DNA of 64,000 bases, from positions 1 to 64,000 of the forward strand of contig QXCR01000071.1 in the NCBI GenBank assembly GCA_004380135.1, in the 5' to 3' direction. Shown here in pieces: positions 10,772-22,572 of this stretch. Source of the DNA: Stemphylium vesicarium. Its lineage: Eukaryota > Ascomycota > Dothideomycetes > Pleosporales > Pleosporaceae. Below the pieces are notes generated by a model that had not been told where the DNA came from, did no database searches, and saw only the letters and a list, made by a program, of their open reading frames with translations. A program made the position numbers and the translations under genes. Each line of letters starts with the position of its first letter. Within the stretch, counting starts at the first letter, position 1.

Positions 10772-12502
10772 CTAGCCCTGGTATCCACCGAAGCCGTTCT
10801 GGTTGAAGGCGGCTTGGGGAGACTGGCCCCACTGTGGCTGCTGGGGTGCACCGCGGCCGTAGCCACCGGCGCTGCCGGGCTGCTGCATCTGCTGCTGGAA
10901 TGGCATACCGGGGTTACCAAAGGCTTGCTGCTGCTGCGCGAAAGGTGCTCCGCCGGGGCTGGGTCCTGCCCGCGCATTAGATTGCTTGTTTCGATACTGC
11001 AGCTTCCTCCGGTGCCGCTCACCTGAGGGTGACATGGGCCCACCTTGTGGCCCACCACCATACTGCGGAAAGTACGCACTGGGCGTCTGGGGGTAAGCTG
11101 AGTTAGGGCCGCCCGCAGGCGAGTAGCCCTCAAACTGGCCAGTCGGAGGACGGTCTTTGCCCCACTAGATTGGAAATGTGAGCTAAGAAATAACAAAAGA
11201 GAAGCGAGTCAACCTACGCTGCACTTCAGAGGACGGCCGTTGACGTTGTAGCCGTTCAACTGGCAGATGGCCATGGCTGCATTTTCATGCGTGTCCATCT
11301 TGATGAAGGCAAATCCACGGTCGGACTGGAAGCGGGTCTCGGTTACATATCCAAAGTTCTGGAAAAGCGGCACTAGGTCAGCCTGCGAAGTGTAGGGAGT
11401 CAAGTTTCCGACATAGCACGTAGTCTGCCACTGAGGGGTCTGGGCAACAACCATGTCGTAGCTCTGGACACCATGAGTGGGGAAGTGGTGGTGCCCGAAC
11501 GGAGTGGTTGGTGTCATGCCCATGGAAGCCATGGCCTGCTGCTGGGAAATGGAAGGCTGGCCCTTTTGGTTGGCCCAGTTGCAGCGGATAGCTCGGGAGC
11601 CTAACCACTCTCCATCCATGGAGTTGAGGGCGCGATCAGCATCGGCACGATCCCTGAAGGCGACGAATCCGTAACCGCGCGATCTGCCAGTCTTCATGTC
11701 CCACATAACGCGAGCTTCGGATACAGGGCCAAAAGTAGAGAAAGCTTGGAGAAGGACCTCATCGTTGACCTCATTGGAAAGATCACCAACGAAAATATGG
11801 AAGTGGTTAGAAGTATCTTCCTTGGCTGTGTTGTTAGATTGATAAGCCCAGTTCACGCGGATTTCCTGGTCGAAGTCAGAAGACAGGCCAGCATGGGAGC
11901 GAGTCCAGCGTCTGTACTTACGTTGTTGTGAATGCGTCGGCCATTGAGCGTAGCCATGCCACGCTCGGCCGCGCCAGGGTCATCATACTCGACAAATCCG
12001 TAGTTGAAACCCTTGGAGTTGAACTGTTAGCGGTCAGCGGCACTTGAATTGTCGCAACAGATGCAAGATAAGCCCGGCCCGCGCCACAAAGCTGTCAAAA
12101 GATTGCAGCGGATTCGGGATGGTATCTTACAGAAGGAGAACTTGCAGTCTTGTCTGGAATGATCTTGACGCTCTGGACATGTCCAGTCGTCTCGAAAATC
12201 TGACGCAACACGTCCTCAGTGACCCGCGGGTCCAGTCCACCAACGTATAGCGCGCGCTTGTTCGGCTCGGGGGCAGCGCGGCGGGGGACGTAGCCAGGCT
12301 GGCCACTGGTCGGGGACATGGGATTGCCCGACATGGGCGAGCTAATGGCCGTCGGAATGGGGTTGTTGTTCTGGGGGATGATGACGGGGGCGAGCGGCGG
12401 CGGGGGCATGTGCTGTTGAGGCTGGCCCTGGTTCTCGTAGCCGGGAGCGCCAGCAGAAGGGGGAGGAGGGAGCTGTGCCCCGGGGTTCTGTTGGTCGGCC
12501 AT
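10772..12502 (-). CDS. PUB1: PUB1/TIA-1-type RNA-binding protein with three RRMs
   Basis: Four exons (12502-12131, 12023-11922, 11865-11218, 11164-10772) encode about 504 aa. After a proline/glutamine-rich leader (MADQQNPG) come RRM1 (RALYVGGL to GFVEY, split by the first intron), RRM2 (FHIFVGDLS, RGYGFVAF) and RRM3 (TTCYVGNL, RGFAFIKM, ending LKCSWGKDR across the last intron). The C-terminus is rich in Q, G and P and ends GGYQG. Such proteins bind U-rich and poly(A)+ RNA, stabilise transcripts and enter stress granules. MADQQ was chosen as the start because it matches family length; an in-frame ATG lies seven codons upstream. The first intron has a second possible donor (GC type) 15 nt upstream of the GT donor. 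The gene is divergent from the MED2-like gene. Confidence 0.93.
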
Positions 12503-13252
12503 AGCTGTCGCGAAGGTGCGCACGAGACAGAAGTCGCAGAAAGGCGCAACTGACTAGAATGAAGATCGAGGGATCAGGCTCTGATGTGACCTGAAAGACA
12601 AGGCAGGAGAGGTGACGCCGACAAGGCCACGGGGAAGGTGGGCAAGTGCGGGCGGGGTGAGAGGTGCTTGGTTGGGGGCGGCAAGGAAAGTCGAAATGGA
12701 AAGCGCAAGCAAGGCTACCGATAGAGACCCGAAAGCACTAGGAAAGGGAAGGGAAAACAAGAGGGAAGAGAGATAGGAGATGCGAAAGCCCTACGCCGAG
12801 CTATGATGGCAAGCTATGATCTCCACTGTGGGGTGAAGAGAGAAGAGGAGTTGGGAGGTGAGCGAGGGTCGCGAGAATTAGGCTCGCAGCAGGCCACAAG
12901 CGCCGAATGCAACGGGAGAGCTACTGTAGCCTTCCACTGCCGTCCACTTTACGGGGGTTTGGTAAGGAATTCGTTCATTTCAGCGCTGGCAGCTAATGTC
13001 AGGCGACGATGTGATTATTTCGCCGTATTTAATGATCAAAGAGTGCTAGTGGCTGCCTGAAGCGTTGGGTTGGTACCGGAGCGATGGTCCCCACTCGCGG
13101 AAGCGTCCTACTAGCAATTTAAGCGGCGGACCCCTCGTCTGCGAACCTGCAGCCCGCGCCTGTCAAGGCTCGGCATACCGACCCATCCTCGCAGCTTCCC
13201 GAAGCTCTCTCCACACCCACCGCGCCCCGGCATCGCGCCTTCCAACGACATC
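12503..13252. promoter_or_regulatory. Divergent promoter region of PUB1 and the MED2-like gene
   Basis: This 750-bp intergenic region lies between two divergently transcribed genes. The PUB1 side (about 12550-12780) is purine-rich on the plus strand, hence pyrimidine-rich in the PUB1 sense direction as is common upstream of fungal starts. No specific factor site is claimed. Confidence 0.45.
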
Positions 13253-14461
13253 ATGGCCACCGCGAACCCAGCAGCCGCCGGGCAGGAGCAGCCCCCGGCG
13301 CCTGCCGCGCCCGCCAACCAGCACACTGACACGCTGCAGAGCATGCTCAACCTCATTGTACGCTCCTTGCTTGCTAAGACGGGTACTTTTGCTAATCCCG
13401 TGTAGTTCCTCCACTCGGGTCGCTTTCTCAAGGAAAGCCAGGCTGGCGGGGGCTCTGGGCGCATGAAGCAGCAGTTGCAGCGCGTCGTGCCTCATGCCAC
13501 CGAACGCTTCCACGATGCACTCGATGAACTCGAGAATGAGGTGCGCCTTGCGCAAGCCGTACTGCGACGCGACATGGCACTACTCAAGCAGGACCGCAAG
13601 AAGAAGGAGGCGGCCGCGAAACAGCACGAGGTAGAAAAGGCGAGACTCGCGGCCGAATCGAGGAACGCACCTGCCGCTAGAGTCGAGGACGCGCCCGTAA
13701 AGGAAGAAAAGGCAGCCACACCAGCACCGCCTGAGCCACCAGCAGTGCAAGACGCTCCCGAGTCACCGAAGGCGAAGGAGCCCGAGCCCACGCCTGAGAC
13801 CGAGACCGAGACCGCGAAAAAGGAAGGAGAGGATGCCAAGGCACCACCACCACCACCACCCATAGAGACAAACGTCGAGCCGCCCAAAGACCCGCTCTTC
13901 GACGGCACCCCTACAACGACCAACCCCCAAGAGTCCGACTTCGACTTCGATGCCATGTTTGGCGACGCAATGGACACTTCCGGCGACAACAACCCCCATA
14001 ATGACATGATGGACACCTCGGGAGACATGGACTTCAATCTTGATGACGGGAATGATGGCCAATCTCTGCTGCGCGGCCTCGAAGACTTTGCAAAAGACAG
14101 CGAGGACGATAACGCCAACCGGACATCCAACATGGACATAGATCTCACTATGCCCGACCTGCCAGGCCTGGACATGAATACGAACGACAACTCGAATAAG
14201 AATGCGGACAACAATGCGGCTGCAGCAGAGAAGCCCGCACCAGAACCAGAACCTGCTCCTGTGTCTGCGCCTGCTCCGAAAGCTGAGGAGCCAATGCCGG
14301 CCGCGCAACCACCGCTCGAGGAAAAGAAGGAAGAGACGACCAACAACGACGACATGATGGCGACCATGGCCACCGACGACCTCGAGGACCTTTTCAACAT
14401 GGACGAGTACGAGAACCCTGAGCAGTCTTCGTTCGACGATGCCTTCTTCAATTTCGAGTAA
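13253..14461 (+). CDS. MED2: Probable Mediator subunit 2 (fungal MED2-like)
   Basis: Exon 1 (13253-13357) and exon 2 (13406-14461) flank a 48-nt intron and encode 386 aa. The conserved part is N-terminal: HTDTLQSMLNLI joined to FLHSGRFLKESQ, then an alpha-helical block (TERFHDALDELENEVRLAQ) reaching about residue 100. The remainder is an A/E/K/P-rich linker with PPPPPP, followed by acidic, Asn/Met-rich segments (DFDFDAMFGDAMDTSG, EDLFNMDEYENP) resembling activation-type regions. Fungal MED2 sits in the Mediator tail and relays activators to RNA polymerase II. The assignment rests on remembered similarity of the N-terminal block and is moderate. The start is the first ATG in frame, 105 nt before the intron. 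Confidence 0.65.
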
Positions 14462-15091
14462 CATTTTTGCATCATTCATCGCTCAGCGGACCCTTGATTA
14501 CGGCGTTTAGATATGGCTATCATCTGGCGTTTGGAAGCCATCTTGATACCCCTGGTCTAGCTCTTGGTTAGCAAAAACATCTCATTTTTACTCTTGACCT
14601 ACTACCCAGACTCACGATATCCACGAATTGTCCTCGCGCTGTCATCCATTTTAGGTACGCGCATCTGCAGCCTTGCATTCTCACTTACCCGTGAGCCCTT
14701 GCACCATCTTCATAACTGCTTTGAATACGATACTATCACTACGCCTCTTCTGCATGTAACTATAGGGTCTTAAGAATACGTTCTCTCTTGCGCATGATGA
14801 GACCGAATCAAGGATTGGCCAAGAGCATCTCATGTTGAAGAGCACATCGCTCCCATTGGTGGGCTTGGAAAAGCTCCAGGTGCATCGGAATTCTCTCAGC
14901 CGTGTTGCAGGCTCGGCATGCTCCTGCCGAGTGTCAGCGTAGTCGAGATCAGCGCACATGATGTATCGCCTGTGCATGCAGCGGGAAACCGGTTTTGACG
15001 TTCTGAGCTACCCCAACCCTCCCATATCGAGCGACGGATATTCACACACTCATCTTCAGCCCTACCTCGACCGCACTGAAATTGCCGGACA
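14462..15091. other. Intergenic, nothing recognised
   Basis: This stretch holds the 3' flank of the MED2-like gene and the probable promoter of the small gene at 15092. No domain, RNA gene or repeat was identified. Confidence 0.4.
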
Positions 15092-15556
15092 ATGACTAGC
15101 ACTACTCCATCCCAGCCAACACCGTCAGAAGCACCATCAAAGCCGCCTCATACCTTCGACCGCAACCATCCAGATCAGCAAGAAATAACCGCGATTCTTG
15201 CAAAGTTCAACAAGAATCCTATGAGCGTCATTTCGCTTGGGCAAGACGGTGTTCTCCGTACTTTGTCGGCGGATCGTGCAGTTCTCGATGCAGTAGGTCT
15301 GAGCCCACGGCTTGTGAAAGCGTTCTTGGACCGGGTTCCTCCTGATTATCGCGCGCTCAAACCGGAGCTTGAGGACGCTGATGGGTCAAAGGCATCCGAG
15401 GAGGAACTGTGGCACCCCGACGCCAGTTTGCTGCCACGACCGATGAGCGAGGAACAGAAAAAGAAGTCCCTGGCGCAATTGGAAGAGTCTCGGCAAAAGC
15501 AGACCAAAGTTGGCGATGGCGGTGGAAAGAATATGGATGATACGGATCATGCTTGA
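15092..15556 (+). CDS. Small conserved hypothetical protein, 154 aa
   Basis: A single uninterrupted frame starts at an ATG in good context (ACAATG). Residues 1-25 are Pro/Ser/Thr-rich. The middle (about 30-95) looks folded, with LAKFNKNPMSVISLGQDGV, RTLSADRAVLDAVGLSPRLV and FLDRVPPDYRALKPELED. The C-terminal third is charged and probably helical (EEQKKKSLAQLEESRQKQ), ending in a Gly/Asp tail. There is no signal peptide or membrane segment. I do not recognise a named family. Frame length, codon texture and internal structure favour a real gene; the function is unknown. Confidence 0.6.
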   Translation: MTSTTPSQPTPSEAPSKPPHTFDRNHPDQQEITAILAKFNKNPMSVISLGQDGVLRTLSADRAVLDAVGLSPRLVKAFLDRVPPDYRALKPELEDADGSKASEEELWHPDASLLPRPMSEEQKKKSLAQLEESRQKQTKVGDGGGKNMDDTDHA

Positions 15557-16135
15557 GCATAATGCGAAACTGTAGCAGGCCTCGTGCTGCGGTGTAGTGT
15601 TTTGTGGGTTTTCTTACTGCAGAAAGGCTCATCGCAGATTGTTTGACCGCATCAGAGAGCTAATCATGCAAATCCTGTCACGATCGTATCCGACCCCGGG
15701 TGCGGAAGCCGCAATGGCGAAGAACTGTATGGGCCAAGCGCTTAGCGTATGACCGCTAGCGGGTCCCTTCTTTTGAATGTTTTCGTCTCTACCTACCTGG
15801 GCAGGTATTACCTCCCTTGACTGTCTTTAACTTCATGCATACCTCGCAGACCGCCATGCAATCAGGTATTTGTGTGAGCATGCACTATAGAACCGATTTT
15901 CTATTTATTGCATGGCAGGCTATTCAAGATGATGTCAGCCCATATCATGATATTATCGTTGGCCACAGTAGGTATCACAAGGCTGAGCGCGACAGCTAAG
16001 CAATGTGATGCAACACCCTGACAGCGCCTTCATTTTGGGGGCTAAACATCCTTCATCTTTTTCAACGCATCCAGATTCCTCTACGAGATTTCCCTATTCC
16101 TCACAAACAGAAACCGATAATTCCGAGGATCGAAC
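15557..16135. other. Intergenic, nothing recognised
   Basis: This region lies before the DUF3176 pseudogene. Short overlapping open frames carry no recognisable domain. Confidence 0.4.
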
Positions 16136-18072
16136 ATGGCACCACAACCTTCTCACTACGAGCATCTACCTAACAGTACCAAGGAGCCCTCCGAGTCGCG
16201 CACAAGCCAATCAACCTTCAGTAGTGGAGGGCGTAATTCATCTCAGCCTTACGATGCATGCGCCTGTGGTCAGCCACCGGTATTTCCTATCTCAAGAGCG
16301 CGAGACATTGGATCACTTGAAACGCCACAGGACAGCGAACAGATTCTTACTCTCCATCAGCAGATTTTACCATTGCAGTTTACTCATGATCACGATAGCC
16401 CAAGTCCAGAGCGAGGTTCCTTTGTCTTGTCTCCTGGAAAGCGAAAGGAAGGCTCTTGGACAGATGTGCTTAACGACTGGTAGTGGTGGGGGCTTGGAAG
16501 CGTACTTCTGAGCTGTGCGTGCTTCATTACCATCGTCATTACGCTATGGATAGTGCAGGAAAGCCCGCTTTCCTCGTGGCACGCTGTCATCTCGCCACGA
16601 CATCGAAAGCGAGCCTTTTGCTAGCAGTTGCAGCCTGCATATCGCAACTGAAATGACTTCATTTCGAAAGCGCGCCACATAGAATTCAGGATATTCAGAT
16701 ATTCGATGACGCCAGCCGCGGTCCGCTCGGAGCTTTGACCCTTCTTATGCGCCTCAGCCCAAGAGAAGCTTTCTCACATCGAGGCGGTGGAGCAGCGTGG
16801 GCTTTATAGGCTTCGGGTTTGACAATCCTCGCGCTCGCTTCGGATCCTTTTGCGCAACAGATCTTGTCTTTCCCGCTACGAACTGTACCGGACCTGACGG
16901 ATCCACAATCAGCCTCCATCTCTACCTCGCAGATCTATGATACGGGTATCACTGGGTATGAACGAAACTTGCAGGACCTCATCGCGGACACGGCTATGCA
17001 AGGCGCCGTACAAAATGGTCTGTATACTCTAAACTCGCCTGTGGCGTTTAGCTGTACCACTGCAAATTGTACCTGGCCAACGTTCTACACTCTCGGTGTA
17101 TGCAGCTCATGTAACAACGTCACGGATTAAGTGAACGTAAGCTGCACGGAAACTGAACAAGAAAATCGCAACATCATCGGAGATTGCAATTTCACGTTAC
17201 CCTTAGGGCTAACCGCACTTGGTCAATATGGCTCCAATGCCGTTGGTGACTATGGGCCGCTCCTGAACACAACCGCAACTTCAATGATCGGGAACTTGAC
17301 GAACTCGCTTGTTTTCGCTGGTATCACGCGTTTCCGCGAGACATGGCGGAGGTACACTCGCCCCGAAGCGTTTGAATGTCAACTCGCATGGTGCGCCAAA
17401 CGGTACTCGGAGGTTAAAGTTGTCAAAGGGGGGATTGTTACTCCAGACGTACGATCTTGGCCTCTGAAACGCCATTCAGATACAGTGACCCCCATCAATG
17501 ACGATGGTATCATCTTGACCCCATTCGAGTTGGACGAGGGTACGAACTTTAATGGACCAAATAAAACATTTATGATCAACGAGATAGATGACTTGTTACT
17601 GGGAGGCTAGCTAAAGAGAGACTTTTTCACCACATTCGAAACAGATGCAGTGCGACGGGTGTTATACACGCAGCCAAATATGTCGCAGACTTTCGCCAAC
17701 ATTGCAACTTCGATGACGAACAGGATCCGCGAAGACGACAATGCCACGCAGGTGCTTGGAACTTCGTATCGCGAAGAGACATACATTCATGTGAGCTGGT
17801 CTTGGCTCATTTTACCCGGCGTGGTAGTGCTCATGAGCGTTGTCTTGTTGGTAGCTAGCATCGTGTTGAGCAGAGGCGATAGGTAGGGGCTGTGGAAGAG
17901 CGCGACATTGGCGCCTCTGTTTACGCATATGCGAGGATGGGAGCATGAAGGCTTGAGGGTCGGAAGATGGAGCGAGATGGAAAATCAGGCAAGGAGAATG
18001 AGGGGGAGATTGCGAAGGGACGGCCAGGGCGGACTGGATCTTGGCTATATGGACCAGCGGCATGCAACGTAG
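16136..18072 (+). pseudogene. Broken DUF3176 fungal membrane-protein gene
   Basis: The translation follows the DUF3176 pattern from end to end: an N-terminal polar region from MAPQPSHYEHLP, a first membrane span (GLGSVLLSCACFITIVITLW) with SPLSSWH, then QLK-LHF, IQIFDDASRGPLGAL, LTILALASDPFAQQ, SFSCTTANCTWP-like cysteines, NNVTD-VNVSC, a last span (WLILPGVVVLMSVVLLVASI) and LWKSATLAPLFTHM. It is interrupted in frame by TAG 16481, TGA 16654, TAG 16807, TAA 17128, TAG 17608 and TAG 17884, plus a frame change with apparent loss of residues at about 16600. The first two stops stand where relatives have Trp, and TAA 17128 fits Gln. Intact proteins are multi-pass membrane proteins of unknown function. 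It converges on the broken DUF3433 gene. Confidence 0.75.
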
Positions 18073-18255
18073 ATGCTCATCGTTCTAGTGGGTATCTGAA
18101 CACTATGACTACTGCGTCTAACCCAGGTAAGGCGAGACGAAGAAACGGGAATGGGAATTTGAGACGGAGGCCTAATACTATATAACCACGCAAGACAACT
18201 ACACTACCTTCATACTTATCATGACTGAAACAAGGTACCCACAGCCAACACAACT

Positions 18256-21200
18256 CTAACCGTGCATCAAGCCGCTAGAATTAGCACCAGTATCCACGAT
18301 CTCCTCACTATTATCATTCAATGCTGGCGTGTCCCCTGGTCCAAGACGAATGGGCTGCATCTGCACTTGCTTCTCCTCGACCAAGTCAATCCGCCATCGC
18401 ATCGTCCCATCCGGATCTCTAAACCAGCCAAGACGGGTCAAGATCTTGTCTTCCCTGAGTATAGCATCCATGCCCTTTTGCCTGATTTCTGCAAGTAGAC
18501 GTTCGCTACTAGCGACGAGAACGAGCACGTCCGCAATGCATTCAACATTCCGCATCATACCGCCGTAGTATCTTCTTTGCACGGATGCGAGGATGATGAT
18601 GGTGACGATGAGCCAGATTAAAATGCCCGTAGCAAGCCAGAAGGCGACGAGGCTCATATGGAGCATCTCAACTCGGATGGTAATTGTCGCTGTCGTTGTG
18701 GCACTGGTATTGCGGACGATATTCTGAAATTTGGGGGCCACGGAGCCTTCAGGTGTGTATTGGGTCGGCATGTTGTGCATTGGCGGGTTGACTTTGAGGC
18801 CCATGCCCCTGGGTTGGTACACGTTGCCGCCGTTTTCGCGAGACAGGTTGTTGCTTACAAAGTACTGGAAGAAGGTTGAAAAGACCTTTTCAGATGTTTT
18901 GGCTAAGATTTCGGGGTCCAGTAGGGCGATAGGGTCAAAGTCTACTTGTGCATAAGTGGCGTAAGACAGGAAATCGAGGTTGAGGCCTGTTGTGTTGTCT
19001 CGCATGTTGAAGACCTTATCCTCTAGACTGTCACCCATAGGGCTGCCGTGAGTTCCTTTACTAGCAGAACTGGAGCCAACGAGGAGCATATTTGCGGCAT
19101 TCAAGAGCGATTTCATGAAGAACGCCCCGTAGCTTCAGTGGCACATTAGAAAGAACAAAGACTATGTCTAGAGTCATACTCACCTTGTAGTGACATGCGA
19201 GTCGTAACTGAAATTCCCGTATATATCGGGGTGCCAGCGGGTGTACGGGGCGTCTTCTGGGATATCACACCATTGGAATGCATCAGACCAAGCCACATCC
19301 TCTTGAAAAGGGGTATCAAGGATGCGATGATGTTGTATTTCACCGGTTCTGAGCTCGACTGTAACTTCCGCTCGGCTTGATTCGAAGGTTGGCATACAAT
19401 TTAATGCTTGTATAGCGGGTGGCTCAGGAAAGTAGAGCACATCCACGTTGAACGGTACTGTCCTCCCGAAACCTGTGGGGCCGCGCATCCATTTGACTGT
19501 AAGGTTCGCAGTGGTGCCATGATGAAGAGAGCCATCTCGAAGAGAAAGTCCGTCTAACCAATTCTCCGTCCAATAAGCAATTACGGATGGATTGTAGGGT
19601 GCGTTTCCTGTGAGATTGGCACAGCACTGTACTGAATCCGCTTGGGCGGTAAGGCGAGTCGTGAAATTGCCTTCAATGACAACTTCTCTTAGCGTGTAAT
19701 AGTTGTTCAATCCAGTGATGTCGTTCATCGCCGAGCTTTGATTCTGCGCGATGAGCCAAAGGGTTGAGTTTCTGGACCAATCAACGGCACTGCAGTGCAG
19801 GCGAGCACGAAGTGCAGATGTCTGAACTGTCAGACTCGTGAGGAGATGGTTGTCTCGAAAGATTGAGCTCTCATATTTCGCTGATGCATCGTCATCCGAA
19901 ACAGGAATTACAGGCACAAAACTCCAATCGTCTTGGCTCCATGCTGGGTGCGGGCCCTTGAGCGCGGTCTGTATGATGGCGGTGTACATCCAATCTGCGT
20001 CCAAAGCATAGAGGCTGTCAGACACCATGCTCCCAAATTCTTCGGAAGATCGTTGAAGGCTGACATTGTAGTCGGATTGCCAGGTAGGTTCCTCCCTCGG
20101 TACGGATACTTGTCGCACGAATGGGACATTGCGCAGCTCCAATGTTTGGGGCACTTCCGAGAAACTGGTCGAGATGCCGTTGCCCGAGTCGAAGAGAGCA
20201 GACATAGTTATCGTGACTGGCTCACAGATTCAGCTGCTGTCCAATGCAGCATTGAAATGTGTACTTACGAACTTGGAGCATAGAAGTAGTTGCTGTAATA
20301 AGCGACAGTAGCCAATGTCGGTTTTTTAGAGCTTTGAATGACGTGAACAGCCAAAAATGTGATACGTAGGACAATACTATACCCTGAGAAGGGCGTTTGG
20401 CATTATGCTGCATGCTAATGTAAGGTTGCACTGTCCTACAAGTGGTGTCGACGGACTCCCACCAAAGCGTGACAATGATAGCAAGAGAAGTCGGAATAAT
20501 AGGGAAGGGCGATATCGTGTTGACGTGGCCAAGAAGCTTCATGTTCACACGATAGGTGAAAAAAGCCTGATGAAGTCCTGACCTTCGCGCGTATTCATGA
20601 AGTACCACTATTCCCGTAAGAAGACCAAGCGTATAAAGAATAAGCAGAGTCAAATTTCGTAATCTCAGGCCTGGCAGTATAGGTGCGACATCATGAGATG
20701 GTAATCTTGTCTTCTCTGCCGTTTGTCAGTAAATACATTAGCCATTCAGCAAGTACGTACTCTCATGGCCGATCCGGATGTCAGCTTCAATTTCGTCGAG
20801 CCTCCCATTCCTAGAAAGGAAGATCCTATCCTCGAACTCTTCTTTCAACATCTCCCTTGTAGTCAGGTCAAGTTTTGCGAACTTGTGTAATACCGCTGCA
20901 TTGTCGCTACCCCAAACACTTATACCTAGAACTGTACTTGGGTCTTGGTATGTGTTAAGGTCGCGTTTGGTCCCGTGTGTTGCCCATAAAACGGCTAGAA
21001 GGGAAAAAGATGAAACGAGTAAAAGTGCACAGATAATCGAGGCGGCTTGCCCGCTGACAAGCACTTTCCGAACAGATTCGATTCGGTGACCAGTCGTACG
21101 ACGCTCTTCTAAGACCTTCGTGTTTTGCAGAGAGTCACCAACGATTTCAGCGAAGAAGCGACGTCTGAATCGAGCAGCGGCTATATGTAGATCAGAATCG

Positions 21201-22572
21201 GCCATCATCCTTGGAACACTAAAGTCATACGCTGCACCTAGCATTGCAGCAGCACCCCCCTTCCAACTAGACTCCTCGGTTTCGGCTTGGGGAACGAACT
21301 GACTCCATGTAATGTCTGTATAAATGTTGCATAGCTTGAGCAAGTTGATGATGGTGGAAGAGACTGGCGTGCGCATTTGATGAAAAAGATCCTCGTCGAA
21401 TTCGACAGCCAAGCTTCTCGACGCAGATATAGCACGGGCTAGAATGTTAGCCATGCTGTACTCGGAGTAACATGCCTATGCAAGCATGGTCATATTTTCC
21501 AGAAGTCTGTCAGTCGGCGTGACGGATTGAGGATGCCACCATGGAGTGCTCATCATGAGGATCTCACTCTCGTGACAACTTTCGCTCAATCTAACGATGA
21601 CGTCAGGTGAGTAAGATTTGCCCAATATAATGTTGTCGATGTCGCTCCAGGAAACTCAATCATAGGCCAATTCGAGAAAGGGCGGGCCCTTGTCGAGCAT
21701 GTTACGCGTCACGTTGACAGTGAAGTTGAACTGGCAACCGTGATTCGATTCTAGGAGAACAGAAGCTAGATATAGTTTATCTTCCAGCTTTGCTTCGAGA
21801 TCGTCGTGCGCATGTCGCAGATATAAATCCTTATTTTTCATGCTCAGCTTGATGCAAATTAAATCGTTATGGAAAATAGTTGTATTTGCCTCCCATGTTC
21901 CTGAGTTCGGTATCTGAGAGTCCCAAGGTGAGCCAGCATCAGTTGAACCCTCTGGCCAGAACGGCAAGATGACAAAGCCGTCAGTGACCCAGGGGGAGGT
22001 GCTATAATTTTGGAACATGGCGCCCATAGTTCGGAGATATGTATATCGCTCAGCTTGAGGTTGTAGTGCTGATCCGTTGCGCATCGTCAGTTGTACAAGT
22101 GCTTCAGATCCTGTCTGGTGGATCACCTCCGTTCTCAATAGTGCAGCAGACATGGGCGAGATTCCGAGTATGGCCATGATATAGACGCTGCATGAGAAAA
22201 TCGTGACCCAGTTCCATGATCCGCCATTCCTTGTCTTCTGGAAGCCTCGTGCCAAAGTTGTCCACCATGGCTTCGTTTTCTCGAGCAAGGTATAACGGGC
22301 AACTGGGGTACGCCCGCTTGTCTTGGCCATCCTTGCAAAAGGGTCTGTCCTTTTTACAGCACCGACTATTATTGCAGTCAACTGTGTGTAGACGACAGCA
22401 ACCAGCGTGGGGATGAACTTCCAGCCCGGTATTGCTGAATCCTCCGTACAAAATCCGTTGTTCTTATGGGAATACTGATATAATACGAGTAAAATGGCGG
22501 CGAAGGTGATGGAACATCCGGCGGGGATCATGATGAAGTACCAGCAGAGCGCCAAAGGCATCCATTGTGGGT
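18256..22572 (-). pseudogene. DUF3433 membrane-protein gene with two nonsense codons
   Basis: Exons 22572-20761, 20715-20269, 20216-19184 and 19132-18256 are joined by introns of 45, 52 and 51 nt, and their phases agree. The product has two DUF3433-type repeats: PQWMPLALCWYF with several hydrophobic spans and KRTDPFARMA, then ILPGLRLRNLTLLILYTLG, VTLWWESVDTTCRTVQPY, a glycosylation-rich lumenal part and a final span (SLVAFWLATGILIWLIVTII). The frame is interrupted by TGA at 21656-21658 and TAG at 21476-21478; the latter fits CAG to TAG at a conserved LAQ. Everything else, including splice sites, looks intact, so inactivation may be recent. The true first exon upstream of 22572 was not found. 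The family is of unknown function. Confidence 0.72.

Noticed and set aside
11100..11220. PUB1 ending at the stop that follows LKCSVG without the last intron
   Set aside because: Splicing 11165-11217 restores the invariant CSWG of RRM3 and the known Q/G-rich tail, so the read-through stop is intronic.
13492..14475. 327-aa open frame antisense to the MED2-like gene
   Set aside because: It mirrors the low-complexity codons of the sense gene (Ser- and Val-rich shadow), and the sense frame has the conserved block and an intron.
16110..16140. Possible tRNA T-loop (GGATCGAAC on the plus strand)
   Set aside because: The flanking stem does not pair and no acceptor or A-box is present nearby.
758..22572. 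Stop-codon readthrough or reassignment as an explanation for the in-frame stops
   Set aside because: All three stop types occur, frameshifts accompany them, and neighbouring core genes end normally at the same codons.
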